Of a stretch of DNA of 64,000 nucleotides, positions 45,215 to 54,718 are shown piece after piece. Every line of letters starts with the position of its first letter. The first letter of the stretch is position 1. Below the pieces are notes generated by a model. The model was not told the origin of the DNA. It worked only from the letters and a program-made list of their open reading frames with translations, and made no database searches. The DNA is from Marisediminitalea oceani (GTDB lineage Bacteria > Pseudomonadota > Gammaproteobacteria > Enterobacterales > Alteromonadaceae), in the NCBI RefSeq assembly GCF_003731635.1, contig NZ_RCUA01000065.1, positions 35,000 through 98,999 of the forward strand. The letters run 5' to 3'. A program made the position numbers and the translations under genes.

Positions 45215-47251
45215 TTGAAAACAGTCAACCACTTGAAAACTATTGCGTCTTTAGCTGTTGTTCTGACAAACCTTGGGGTTGTTGAAGCAGCTGTTGCTGG
45301 CTCTGTGCATAAACTTAACTCGCCGGATGGCGATATCACCGTTACCGTTAATGCAGACAAGCAGGTTAGCTACTCCATTAACTTAAATGGGCAACCCTTA
45401 CTTGCGCCTTCGGTTATCGATTTAGCTATTGATGGTAAACCGGGACTTTCCTCAGGCGTTGCGGTAGACAATGTTTCTTATCAGGCGCACTCGCAGGTGC
45501 TTTATCCTGAGGTCAGAGTAAAATCTGCAGAAGTCGTTGATGAATATAAGGCCATGACAGTTACCTTTGCCAATGGCTATACGGTTGAATTCAGAGCCTA
45601 TGATAATGGCGTTGCCTACCGGTTTGTTACCGATTTTGAGCAACCTGTTACGGTGCTGAATGAGACCGCTGAATTTAACTTTTCAACCAGTGCCACGGTT
45701 TACTATCCGCTGGAAGAGAGCTTTTATTCACACAATGAGCGCAGCTATCTCCATCAGTCGATAGGCGAGATTAAGCCAACCGATCTGGCAAGTACGCCTA
45801 CGTTGGTGGATGCTGGTTCCGCAAAGGTTCTGATTACCGAAACGGCCTTGCGTGATTATGCCGGGTTGTGGTTATTAGGTGATGGCAAAGATGGCCTGAA
45901 AGGCACTTTCCCACAACAACCTACCAAGGTTGTTGATGGCGAACCAGAGTGGATCGACCGCAACCAACCTGTTGTTGAACGAGCGGATTACATCGCGAAA
46001 ACCGATGGCAAGCGAGCGTACCCATGGCGAGTTCTGGCAATAGCAGAAAACGATGCAGAACTGCTAACCAACCAACTCACTTATCAGCTGGCAATCCCTA
46101 ATAAAGTGGCAGACACCTCGTGGATCAAGCCTGGTAAGGTAGCCTGGGACTGGTACAACGCTAACAATTTAAAAGGCGTGGATTTTGAAGCAGGCCTGAA
46201 TACCGAAACGTATAAGTTTTATGTGGATTTTGCCTCTGAGCACGGTATTGAGTATGTCATTCTTGATGAGGGTTGGTATCCGCTGGGTGATTTGATGGGC
46301 TCAGTGCCCGGATTCGATGTGCCGGAAATTATTGCCTATGCCAAAGAGCGCAATGTGGGCATTATTTTGTGGACAACCTGGCTCACCCTGGAGCAGCAGT
46401 TTGATGAGGCTATGGACCGCTTTGCCGAGTTAGGTGCAGTGGGCATTAAGCCAGACTTCTTTCAGCGTGACGATCAGGAAATGGTTAATTTCTACTGGAA
46501 GATTGCCGATGAAGCTGCCAAGCGCCATCTGTTAGTGGATTTCCATGGTGCCTATAAGCCAGCAGGCCTACGCAGAACTTATCCTAACGTTATCTCTCGC
46601 GAAGGTGTAAAAGGCCTGGAGTGGAATAAGTGGAGTCTGGATAGCACGCCTGAGCATAACACTACGCTGCCATTTATTCGCATGGTGGCTGGACCAATGG
46701 ATTATACCCCGGGTGCCATGTCTAATGCTGTTGGGCCAGCCGCCTACGAGCAAATCCAATACAGTGGTAAAGCTCCTGATCATGCCGACTTTACCATCCG
46801 CTTTAACCGCCCCATGAGCCAGACTACCCGGGTGCATCAGATGGCAATGTTTACAGTATTTGAAAGTCCTCTGCAAATGATGGCGGATAGCCCCACGCAG
46901 TATCTGGATAACCCGGAGTGTGCCGAGTTTATTGCCAGCGTACCCAGCGTATGGGATGAATCTATCGCGCTGAACGGGCAGATAGGAGACTACGTTACTT
47001 TTGCCCGTCGCTCTGGTTCTGAGTGGTTTGTTGGTGCGATGACAGACGAGCATTCTCGTAAAATGAACATCGACCTGGACTTCCTGCCAGCTGGTCGCTA
47101 CGACATTGTTATCTTCCAGGACGGCATCAATGCCCACCGTTTTGCCGAAGATTTTAAGAAAGTCACAAAAACCGTTACCCACCGCGATAGCCTGACTATG
47201 CAGCTCGCTCCGGGTGGCGGATTTACCGCAAGGATTACTCCACGGAACTAG
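45215..47251 (+). CDS. GH97 family alpha-glucosidase/galactosidase, exported
   Basis: A 678-aa glycoside hydrolase of family 97 (SusB type). Signal peptide about 1-28 (VVEAAVAG end); N-terminal beta-sandwich to about 270; then a TIM barrel with GKVAWDWYNANN, EYVILDEGWYPLGD, KPDFFQRDDQEMVNFYWKI and NVISREGVKGLEWNKW (near 461). The EGVKGLEWNKW stretch holds the glutamates characteristic of inverting, SusB-like members, so alpha-glucosidase is favoured over alpha-galactosidase. TTG at 45215 has GAGGA 9 bases upstream; the TTG two codons earlier is too close. Regulated probably by the divergent LacI protein. Confidence 0.88.
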   Translation: MKTVNHLKTIASLAVVLTNLGVVEAAVAGSVHKLNSPDGDITVTVNADKQVSYSINLNGQPLLAPSVIDLAIDGKPGLSSGVAVDNVSYQAHSQVLYPEVRVKSAEVVDEYKAMTVTFANGYTVEFRAYDNGVAYRFVTDFEQPVTVLNETAEFNFSTSATVYYPLEESFYSHNERSYLHQSIGEIKPTDLASTPTLVDAGSAKVLITETALRDYAGLWLLGDGKDGLKGTFPQQPTKVVDGEPEWIDRNQPVVERADYIAKTDGKRAYPWRVLAIAENDAELLTNQLTYQLAIPNKVADTSWIKPGKVAWDWYNANNLKGVDFEAGLNTETYKFYVDFASEHGIEYVILDEGWYPLGDLMGSVPGFDVPEIIAYAKERNVGIILWTTWLTLEQQFDEAMDRFAELGAVGIKPDFFQRDDQEMVNFYWKIADEAAKRHLLVDFHGAYKPAGLRRTYPNVISREGVKGLEWNKWSLDSTPEHNTTLPFIRMVAGPMDYTPGAMSNAVGPAAYEQIQYSGKAPDHADFTIRFNRPMSQTTRVHQMAMFTVFESPLQMMADSPTQYLDNPECAEFIASVPSVWDESIALNGQIGDYVTFARRSGSEWFVGAMTDEHSRKMNIDLDFLPAGRYDIVIFQDGINAHRFAEDFKKVTKTVTHRDSLTMQLAPGGGFTARITPRN

Positions 47252-47407
47252 AGTGCCCCTTGTTCCGGGGAGTTGCACGGACGGTGCAAGATTCATGGAT
47301 GAATCAACCTTTCCGACCAGCCCGGCCCGCTAAGATAACCCAACTATCCAGGGCCGGGTTAGTCCTTTAAAGTAATAAACTGTTGATGCTGATATGGCGT
47401 TACCACC

Positions 47408-47439
47408 AAAAAGGCCGCAAGTAATATTGCGGCCTTTTT
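47408..47439. terminator. Strong bidirectional terminator
   Basis: AAAAAGGCCGCAA pairs perfectly with TTGCGGCCTTTTT around GTAATA. It lies between the converging GH97 and flavoprotein genes and has T-tracts in both directions. Confidence 0.85.
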
Positions 47440-47461
47440 GCGTTTTAAAGCTAAGCAGTGT

Positions 47462-48967
47462 TTAGCTTTTAGTCATGTTATTTATGTATGCCATATGGCC
47501 AGGTGCCTGTTGGGCATACTGGGTCATAACCTGATTTAACTTATTGAGCCAGCCAGTGTAATCAGCGTCGCTATAATGGACCAGCGGGTCGGTTCGCTGT
47601 GGAGTGTTACCCTGGCCGATATGCACAGCCAGCCAGCTGGTATTGCCAAAAAGGTCCATTTCACCTTTGGTAATGCGCCCGAACTCTCTGAAATGCGCTA
47701 TTTTTTCTGCCAGTTCGTCTGGTACATCCATGTCGGCACAATAACGCCACATCTCGGTATCGCGGCGTTCCATCAGTTTGTAGTGCAGGATTATAAAGTC
47801 TCTGATCCGCTCAACCTCAGCAATGGCGATACGGTTGTATTCGTCAATGCTGCGCTGGTTAAAGGATTTATCAGGAAACAACGCCAGCAGTTTGGCAATG
47901 CCAGCCTGTATCAGATGAATGCTGGTGGACTCCAACGGCTCAATAAAGCCGCTGGCCAGGCCTATGGCTACTACGTTTTTATTCCAGAATCGCTTGCGCC
48001 TGCCGGTTACGAACTTAATCAGCCGCGGCTCAGCCAGCGTGTCGCTGTCGAGGTTGTCGAGTAGTTGCTGGCGGGCGTGTTCTTCACTAATAAAAGCGCT
48101 GGAGAATACATGGCCATTACCGACCCGGTTTTGCAGTGGGATGCGCCACTGCCAGCCGGCCGTGTGTGCGGTAGTGCGGGTGTAAGGAATAGGGTCTGCA
48201 TTGCCTGCGGTGGGTACGGCCCAGGCCCGGTCGCAAGGCAGCCACTCGGACCATGTCTCGTAGCCGGTATGCAGAGCCTGTTCTATAAGCAAACCACGGA
48301 AGCCGGAACAATCTATGAAAAATTCGCCATCAATCACCTGGCCATTTTCAAGCGACACCGAGGAGATAAAGCCGGTGTCTTTGTTCTTGCTCACATGACT
48401 GATTTTACCCTCAATACGCTTTACGCCCCGTTGTTCTGCGTAGTCTCTTAAAAACTTAACGTACAGCCCGGCGTCGAAGTGGTAGGCATATTCAAAGGTG
48501 GAGAGTACATTCTTAGGATCGCCGGACGGGTGAATAAATTTACCCTTGCGGGCCAGATGCCATGCCATGGCATATTCATCCAGCGGTTTGGCTTGCCCCT
48601 GTTGGTGCGCGCTGAGCCAGTAATGATGCATGGATACCGTATCGAACTGACGGCCGTAAGTACCAAACGGGTGGAAGTAACGGGAGCCGTTACTGCCCCA
48701 GTTAACAAATTCGATCCCCAGTTTAAAGGTGCCATTGGTCCGCTGCAGAAATTCGGCTTCACTGATCCCCAGGGTCTGATTAAATACCCGGATAGGCGGG
48801 ATGGTTGCTTCACCAACACCAACAATGCCAATCTCATCGGATTCGATAAGGGTTATGTCGCACTTACCTTTTAGCACGTTACTTAGCGAGGCTGCGGTCA
48901 TCCAGCCAGCGGAGCCGCCGCCGACGATGACAATTTTTTGAATGCTTTGCGAGGGATTACTATTCAT
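47462..48967 (-). CDS. Tryptophan halogenase family flavoprotein
   Basis: A 501-aa FAD-dependent protein of the tryptophan 7-halogenase family. GGGSAGWMTA is the nucleotide-binding motif, IVGVGEATIP the family signature, GTFKLGIEF carries the catalytic Lys equivalent and GWQWRIPLQ is the W-x-W-x-I-P motif that excludes monooxygenase activity. It ends with a short C-terminal domain. In marine Alteromonadales such proteins often lie beside TonB-dependent receptors without a natural-product cluster, so the substrate may not be free tryptophan. It sits 12 bp downstream of the TPR/2OG-oxygenase gene, in one operon with it. Confidence 0.87.
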   Translation of the reverse strand: MNSNPSQSIQKIVIVGGGSAGWMTAASLSNVLKGKCDITLIESDEIGIVGVGEATIPPIRVFNQTLGISEAEFLQRTNGTFKLGIEFVNWGSNGSRYFHPFGTYGRQFDTVSMHHYWLSAHQQGQAKPLDEYAMAWHLARKGKFIHPSGDPKNVLSTFEYAYHFDAGLYVKFLRDYAEQRGVKRIEGKISHVSKNKDTGFISSVSLENGQVIDGEFFIDCSGFRGLLIEQALHTGYETWSEWLPCDRAWAVPTAGNADPIPYTRTTAHTAGWQWRIPLQNRVGNGHVFSSAFISEEHARQQLLDNLDSDTLAEPRLIKFVTGRRKRFWNKNVVAIGLASGFIEPLESTSIHLIQAGIAKLLALFPDKSFNQRSIDEYNRIAIAEVERIRDFIILHYKLMERRDTEMWRYCADMDVPDELAEKIAHFREFGRITKGEMDLFGNTSWLAVHIGQGNTPQRTDPLVHYSDADYTGWLNKLNQVMTQYAQQAPGHMAYINNMTKS

Positions 48968-48979
48968 AGTTTATCTTCT

Positions 48980-50455
48980 TTAACGGGCCGGAGATTGCAC
49001 ATCAAAAGCAACCACCAGGCGTTCGCCTTGTTCAAAGGGGACGGTGGAGTGCCACATGGTGGAGGGAAACAACACCACGTTACCTACAACCGGTTTTATT
49101 TTTAAAGTAGGGGCTAAGTTAAGCTTAAGCTCCGGCGGCGGTGTGCCAAACTGGATGAAGCCTGCGTCGGGTGTGGCCGGATCACTCATTTCAGGGAGCT
49201 GTAAATGCAGCGCAGAACTTATCCAGCCCTTAGGATGCGTATGGCTGACGTTATAACCTTGTTGTTGCAACTTTACCGACCAGCTGCCAGAGAATTTTAT
49301 ATTGCCCTCAAGAGCAGCCGCTCTGGGCTTGCCTAATAACGGGTGGGTTTTCTCATCATGCTCAGGCAGTTGCGCCACGTAACGGCTGACAGTCTGTTTT
49401 AGTTTGTCTCGCAGGGTTCTTAAAATAGGCTCATGGCGCAAAAACAGGTGCTGATCGGTTTGTGTGCCGCCTCTTACCGATTGCTCGATGAAAGGAGAAC
49501 GTGAGGAATGCAGCTTGTTCAGGCAAGCTTTCAGCTCACTAAGCTCGTTTTCGCTCAAATGAACCGGCATCGACTTAACCAGTTCATCATTATGTTCGAG
49601 CCAGGCAAAGTAGGGGCTGTCGGTTAGGCGCCAGATAAGTGACAAATACGGAATAAAAACCAGTGCTGAGGACTTTGCGACTCTGCGCATAGCGATGCTT
49701 TCAGCGGTCTGAAACTGTTGTTGTTTTATAAAGTATCTGACCAGAGCTAAATCCAGCGCGGTATCATCAATATGCTGAGCTTGCTGTAGCAGCGGGTTAA
49801 GCTGCTCTGTCTGGTCTGACTCAATGGCCAGAATAATACTGGCAATCGTGGCAAAGCGGGTGAGTGCCGGTTGCTTACGCATGTTTTCAATGAGCTGCTG
49901 TGCTTTATCCCAGCCTTTGTTCTGTACTAGTAAATTAAAGTAGTGCTGATGTAGTTGCGCGTGTTGCGGTTGCTGGTTGATTGCCTGTTGGAAGCTGTTT
50001 AAAAAAGTGGCGTCATCACCCTGGGTATATTTGAGTGTGGCTAGCAGTTTATGCCCTTCCACCCAGTCCGCGTGCGCTTGCAGTTTCGACTCCAGGAACT
50101 GCTGTGCCTCTACTACATTACCTTGTGATGCGACTGCCAGTGCATAACCATGCCAGGCACTGCGCAGGGCCGGATTGAGCCGGGTGATTTTGGCGAAGGT
50201 GTCGGTGGCGCTAAAACCCGCCAGTAACTGACTTTGAGCGAGCGCTAATAAGGCGTCGGTATTGTCCGGTTGATGTAATAAAAACGCTTCAAATGCGGTG
50301 ATTGATTCGGGGACCAGTTGCTCCTCGAACTGCAGCTGACCTAGCAGCAGGCATTCCGATTCGGTGGCCTGGTTGTTTTCAAGCTTCTGACCCAGTTGCG
50401 CTATTGCTTGTTGTGTTTGCCCACTTGCGAGCAAGGCGTTTACTTGCGTGGTCAA
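48980..50455 (-). CDS. TPR protein with C-terminal 2OG-Fe(II) oxygenase domain
   Basis: A 491-aa protein. Residues about 1-270 are tetratricopeptide repeats (LLASGQTQQAIAQLGQKLE, LLALAQSQLLAGF), and about 310-491 resembles a putative 2OG-Fe(II) oxygenase: SHTHPKGWISSALHL (first metal His), then VVLFPSTMWHSTVPF (distal His) and ERLVVAFD (2-oxoglutarate Arg). It lies between the TonB receptor and the halogenase-like gene, all on one strand. A possible role is modification of the same substrate as the flavoprotein. Confidence 0.78.
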   Translation of the reverse strand: MTTQVNALLASGQTQQAIAQLGQKLENNQATESECLLLGQLQFEEQLVPESITAFEAFLLHQPDNTDALLALAQSQLLAGFSATDTFAKITRLNPALRSAWHGYALAVASQGNVVEAQQFLESKLQAHADWVEGHKLLATLKYTQGDDATFLNSFQQAINQQPQHAQLHQHYFNLLVQNKGWDKAQQLIENMRKQPALTRFATIASIILAIESDQTEQLNPLLQQAQHIDDTALDLALVRYFIKQQQFQTAESIAMRRVAKSSALVFIPYLSLIWRLTDSPYFAWLEHNDELVKSMPVHLSENELSELKACLNKLHSSRSPFIEQSVRGGTQTDQHLFLRHEPILRTLRDKLKQTVSRYVAQLPEHDEKTHPLLGKPRAAALEGNIKFSGSWSVKLQQQGYNVSHTHPKGWISSALHLQLPEMSDPATPDAGFIQFGTPPPELKLNLAPTLKIKPVVGNVVLFPSTMWHSTVPFEQGERLVVAFDVQSPAR

Positions 50456-50473
50456 TTTTCCTCCCGCCGATCG

Positions 50474-50503
50474 AAAAAAGCAGGTAGCAAAACTGCCACC
50501 TGC
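50474..50503 (-). terminator. Terminator after the TonB-dependent receptor gene
   Basis: On the minus strand GCAGGTGGC and GCTACCTGC pair (one G-T) around AGTTTT and are followed by TTTTTT. It lies between the receptor and the TPR/2OG gene and would limit read-through into the downstream pair. Confidence 0.7.
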
Positions 50504-50530
50504 TCATCGACTATAGCTAATATTCTGCCA

Positions 50531-52996
50531 TTAGAATAATAGTCTCACTGATGCACTCAGGTTTCTGCCTAACACCGGTTGCGCAGAAATCACACCGTTA
50601 TCGGCATCTACCACACCACTTAAACCTCGCAGGGCAAATTCGTCGGTCAGGTTTTGCCCGATGATGGCGAATTCAAGGTTAGGAGTAGGGCGATAAGAAA
50701 TGTTGCCGCCAAAGATAGGTTTGTTTTCTGTCTCAACTCCGGCACCGTTACGGTTTCCGTACTGTCCGGACATGTTCAGACCCACTCTGATCTGGTCTGA
50801 AATTTCGTAGGAAGACGTTACCGCATAGGTTAATTCAGGGATGTCGTTAGCCGGACCCCAGGTGCCGCCATTTGGCTTTTGCTCGGCATCAGTATAGGTA
50901 GCGTTAGCAATTACCGACAGAGCATCCCAGCGTAACGTGCCGTAGAATTCAAAACCCACCGTGCGGTATTCGTTATCCAGAATACAGCCGCCGTTAGGAC
51001 AGGCAGGCGTTGAGGTTGGCTCATAGTTACTTTGGGTAAAATCACCTTTGAGTAAGGTAAACTCAACGGTATAGTCGGTTTCACCCAGGTCACCACGGTT
51101 TTTCACGCCAATCTCATGTTGATTCACTTCATCCACAGCCGCTACGCGACCGGCCTGAGTTAATGAACCATCCGGTTGAATCTTACCGCTCACGGTCTGA
51201 CGGTCTGAGTTGAAACGGTTGCCTTTCGAGGTGCGTACAAAGAAGCTGGTATCTTCGTTAAATTTGTACAAACCACCAAAGGTGTATGAAGTATAGCTTT
51301 CAGAATAGTCAGGGTACTCTTCTTTACCATCCGCCATCAGGGTTGGTATGGCTACACCATCAATAACGGTGTCAAAAGACTCACCACTCGACTGTACGGT
51401 ATAACCTGAAGCGTCGATGGTATCCCGGCGCACGCTACCATCCACAATGAAGTCATCCAGTTCTAACTCAAGCGCTACATAAGGGGCCGTGTTGGTATAT
51501 TCCAGATCGTACACACGAGCACAGCAATCACCCCAGTTGTCGTTAAAGCCAGCCAGACCGTTGGCGGTTAACTGGTTGCCTGCGGCATCAAATAAATCCA
51601 ATTGTGCCGGGTTACTGCTGCCCGCTTCGCGGAAGTTACGGTTGGTATGCCAGTCCATTGCGATTTTCTGGTTCATGTAGAAGTAACCGGCACGGGCATT
51701 TAACGTCGCACCATCAAGCGCAAATTCTTTTGAGATGGTGAGGTCGTTCACAAAGCTGCCAACATCATTGATATCAGTGCGAACGTTAGTGTTGGTATCA
51801 ATATAGGGCTTGTTGTATAACTCACCTGCCATCGGGCCATTGGCGTAACGGATTGCATCGACAACTGAACCGTTAACCGTTGAGCCAATCACATTGGAAG
51901 TCATGCCAGGGCCGTGGAAAGGCTCGGTAAAAGCACCGCTCATATCGGTCCAGCGCATTTTGTTATCCACCATGATGTCGTTTTCCATCACATAGTGAAC
52001 TTCGTTGCCTAATGCCAGTGCTTCGGTGGTAATGCCCGACATGTTAACCCGCTCTACCGCGCCTTCGTTATTCACGATCAGGAAACTTTGGTTAAGAGTC
52101 GAGAAGTTAGATGCCGAACGACCATCCATACCAGGGTAAGGTCTGACATCAGAAATCTTATTGTTGCTGATATTGGCATAAGCCAGCGAGCCGGTGTAGA
52201 ACGGCTCTTGTGTATCAGCGGCTTTCAGATAGAAACGAACATAACTTTCATCATCTTCGAGGTATTTGGTCAGGTTCGCTTTTAACTGCATGCTTTCAGA
52301 GGTATTAAAGCCATCATCCAGCGGGCCGCGGCCGGTTTTCATGTAACCACCAACGTGGTAGATCACTGAGTCTGAGGCCGAACCGCCGTAACGAAAGTCA
52401 ACGCGCTTTTCGTCATAGCCGATACCGGTAGAAAGGCCTACATAGCCGCCTTCCACATCACCGATATGTGAAATGTAGTTAATGATGGCGCCAGGGGCTT
52501 GCGAAGCAAAGGTCGCAGCGGTACCGCCGCGAACAGATTCAACCCGGGCTGTTGAGGCATCAAAACGCGTCCAGTAGTCATTGTTACCAAACTGCATATC
52601 ACCAAATAGTACTGTAGGCAGGCCGTCTTCCTGAATTTGCACGAAAGGTGAACCGCCGGTTGCTACCGGTAAACCGCGAACCGCAATATTGGCATTACCA
52701 CCCGGGCCATTGCCGCCGTTAGCCTGGATACCAGGGATTAGGCGGAATAACTCAACTTCAGAGTTAGGTTTAAAGTTCTGAATCACTTCGTCATCGATAC
52801 TGGTAACCGCTACTGCAGATTCAATCTGTGTGCGTCCACCTACTGTACCGGTGACAACAATGGTTTCAAACGCATCATCTTCAGGTGTTTTTGTTTCATC
52901 AGCCGCGACGGCTGTAAAACTGACACCAAGCATGACTGACGTAACGGCAGCCGCCAGTCGGTTTTTAGCAAACGTTGGTTTTAATGGTGTGGTCAT
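50531..52996 (-). CDS. TonB-dependent outer membrane receptor
   Basis: An 821-aa receptor with a signal peptide (cleavage near AVAAD), a TonB box (FETIVVTG), a plug domain (VIQNFKPNSEVELFRLIPGIQ, GNANIAVRGLP, RGGTAATFASQAPGAIINYI) and a 22-strand barrel that ends ASVRLLF with the terminal Phe. By context it imports an alpha-glucan or related oligosaccharide; no SusD partner is present, as usual in Proteobacteria. The two palindromes upstream link it with the GH97 gene. Confidence 0.92.
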   Translation of the reverse strand: MTTPLKPTFAKNRLAAAVTSVMLGVSFTAVAADETKTPEDDAFETIVVTGTVGGRTQIESAVAVTSIDDEVIQNFKPNSEVELFRLIPGIQANGGNGPGGNANIAVRGLPVATGGSPFVQIQEDGLPTVLFGDMQFGNNDYWTRFDASTARVESVRGGTAATFASQAPGAIINYISHIGDVEGGYVGLSTGIGYDEKRVDFRYGGSASDSVIYHVGGYMKTGRGPLDDGFNTSESMQLKANLTKYLEDDESYVRFYLKAADTQEPFYTGSLAYANISNNKISDVRPYPGMDGRSASNFSTLNQSFLIVNNEGAVERVNMSGITTEALALGNEVHYVMENDIMVDNKMRWTDMSGAFTEPFHGPGMTSNVIGSTVNGSVVDAIRYANGPMAGELYNKPYIDTNTNVRTDINDVGSFVNDLTISKEFALDGATLNARAGYFYMNQKIAMDWHTNRNFREAGSSNPAQLDLFDAAGNQLTANGLAGFNDNWGDCCARVYDLEYTNTAPYVALELELDDFIVDGSVRRDTIDASGYTVQSSGESFDTVIDGVAIPTLMADGKEEYPDYSESYTSYTFGGLYKFNEDTSFFVRTSKGNRFNSDRQTVSGKIQPDGSLTQAGRVAAVDEVNQHEIGVKNRGDLGETDYTVEFTLLKGDFTQSNYEPTSTPACPNGGCILDNEYRTVGFEFYGTLRWDALSVIANATYTDAEQKPNGGTWGPANDIPELTYAVTSSYEISDQIRVGLNMSGQYGNRNGAGVETENKPIFGGNISYRPTPNLEFAIIGQNLTDEFALRGLSGVVDADNGVISAQPVLGRNLSASVRLLF

Positions 52997-53080
52997 TTAC
53001 GTTCTCTCTTTCTCTACAAACCCTAAGCTTCGTAAGTTGTCTGTTTAGCCAGGGAAACTTAGCAAACAACTTAAGTTTTA

Positions 53081-53124
53081 GCTTAATCGATTAAGCTTGG
53101 GTAAATATTAGTGAAAACGTTTTC
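53081..53124. promoter_or_regulatory. Paired LacI-type palindromes upstream of the TonB receptor
   Basis: GCTTAATCGATTAAGC (53081-53096) and GAAAACGTTTTC (53113-53124), centres 30 bp apart, 85-130 bp ahead of the receptor start. Both are perfect palindromes and correspond to the boxes at 45130-45165. The remaining space to 53434 (about 300 bp) shows no gene. Confidence 0.7.
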
Positions 53125-53434
53125 CTTTGTAAAGTTATTGTTATTAAAATTTACATGGAATTTCCGTTAAAGTGGCTGACTATTTAATAAGCAATTGTTT
53201 GGTATGGTATTTATTTTTACATTTGTTATAGCTTTGTTGCCCCTTTTCACCAGTCCCGGCAACTTTGGGTCGTGAATTTGACTGCTGAGAAAATGCAAAG
53301 CTGAGTAATTAATGAGCGCTCGGTAAATCGGTTTCCCTTTGTTAATCGGTAACTACACAATACTTTTCAATTTACCCCTTGTTGCGTTGCACTACTAACG
53401 CTTACTATTTAATTTTTCTTCAAGTGCAATTGTT

Positions 53435-54541
53435 ATGTATCAGAATTTTCAAGCTGAGCTGGCCTGGGCCACGCTCCATATGCCGCGCACTCGCGCTGCC
53501 ATTAACGCCTTACCTGACCTCAGTGGCGTAAAACTCGCCTGTAATATGCATCTGGATTTAAAAATGGCTCCGCTGGTGGCGGGGTTACTTGATGCGGGTT
53601 GCGAAGTGTTTTTGACTACCTGTAACCCCACTACCGTGCAGGATGATGTAGTATCGCATCTGGTGAGCAAAGGCGCGGTCGCCCATGCCTGGCGAGATAT
53701 GAGTGATAAGGACTGGTCTGACTCATTTGACAAGGCACTGGCCTGGGGGCCAACCCATTTATGCGAAATGGGCGCCGATCTGACTACACGCTTACACGAA
53801 GGTAAGCTTCAGCCTGATATTATTGCCGGCCTTGAAGCAACCGGCTCTGGCATCAACCGGTTGGGCAATGTTACGCCCCGTTATCCCATTTTTAACTGGG
53901 ATGATCTGCCGGTAAAAGAAGGGCTGCATAACCGCCACATGGTAGGCTTAAGTGCCTGGCAAACGTTTTTCCAAACCACGCACCTGACCTTGCACGAAAA
54001 GGTGGTAGTCGTTATTGGTTACGGATTAGTAGGGCAGGGCGTTGCGGCCTCGGCCAAAGCCTTTGGCGCACAGGTACAGGTTGCCGAGCTGGATCCGGCG
54101 CGCGCATTACAGGCTAAATACGATGGCTGGCCGGTGGTCGATTTAAGTGAGGCGGTGAAAACGGCAGATGTCATTGCCACGGCAACCGGCGCTTATGGCG
54201 TAGTGAGTGCAACGCATCTTGATAATATGAAAGACGGAACCTTCATTTTAAACGTGGGCCACGTCGCGCAGGAAATTGACGTGCCTTATCTTAAGCAGAA
54301 TGCATCCCACAGCGAGCCAATGCCCTATGTTAATGCCTACCAACTGGGCGATAAAACGCTGTTTTTGCTGGCGGACGGTTCTATGTTTAACCTGACTGCG
54401 GGCTATGGCGATAGTCTGAATGCCTTTGATGTAACTCTGGCGGTAATGGCTGCCGGGATTGGCCACATCGTTGGCGAAGGAGCATCAGCAGAAAAAGGCC
54501 TGTATTTACTTCCCGAGCACGCCTGGATGAGCGCGCTCTGA
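53435..54541 (+). CDS. S-adenosylhomocysteinase-like NAD-dependent protein, atypical
   Basis: A 368-aa protein of the adenosylhomocysteinase superfamily, shorter than true enzymes (about 430 aa or more). Preserved: the Asp of GADLTT, the Glu of GLEATGSG and the NAD-binding GYGLVGQG. Changed or missing: the lysine-aspartate pair of the TKSKFDN motif is replaced by VKEGLHNR (only Asn kept), the HPSFVMSNSF motif is replaced by GDSLNAFDV, and the C-terminal Lys-Tyr arm is absent. It probably binds NAD and a nucleoside-like ligand but need not hydrolyse S-adenosylhomocysteine. It is a single gene beside GH43. Confidence 0.72.
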   Translation: MYQNFQAELAWATLHMPRTRAAINALPDLSGVKLACNMHLDLKMAPLVAGLLDAGCEVFLTTCNPTTVQDDVVSHLVSKGAVAHAWRDMSDKDWSDSFDKALAWGPTHLCEMGADLTTRLHEGKLQPDIIAGLEATGSGINRLGNVTPRYPIFNWDDLPVKEGLHNRHMVGLSAWQTFFQTTHLTLHEKVVVVIGYGLVGQGVAASAKAFGAQVQVAELDPARALQAKYDGWPVVDLSEAVKTADVIATATGAYGVVSATHLDNMKDGTFILNVGHVAQEIDVPYLKQNASHSEPMPYVNAYQLGDKTLFLLADGSMFNLTAGYGDSLNAFDVTLAVMAAGIGHIVGEGASAEKGLYLLPEHAWMSAL

Positions 54542-54718
54542 TTAGCCGGTTTACAGGAGGTGCATTAGCGCCTCCTATTTACCCCATTGCTTTAATATCT
54601 CTCTTAATTTCTCTTTACATGGTGTCACCCAACGGTAGCGCTCACAGTAAAAAAAGTGTTATCTTTGGCGCTGAAATTCATTTGTATGACAAATGCCTCG
54701 ATCTAACTTGAGAAATAA

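Noticed and set aside
47462..48967. Natural-product halogenation cluster
   Set aside because: No NRPS, PKS, prenyltransferase or exporter is near; neighbours are a TonB receptor and sugar enzymes.
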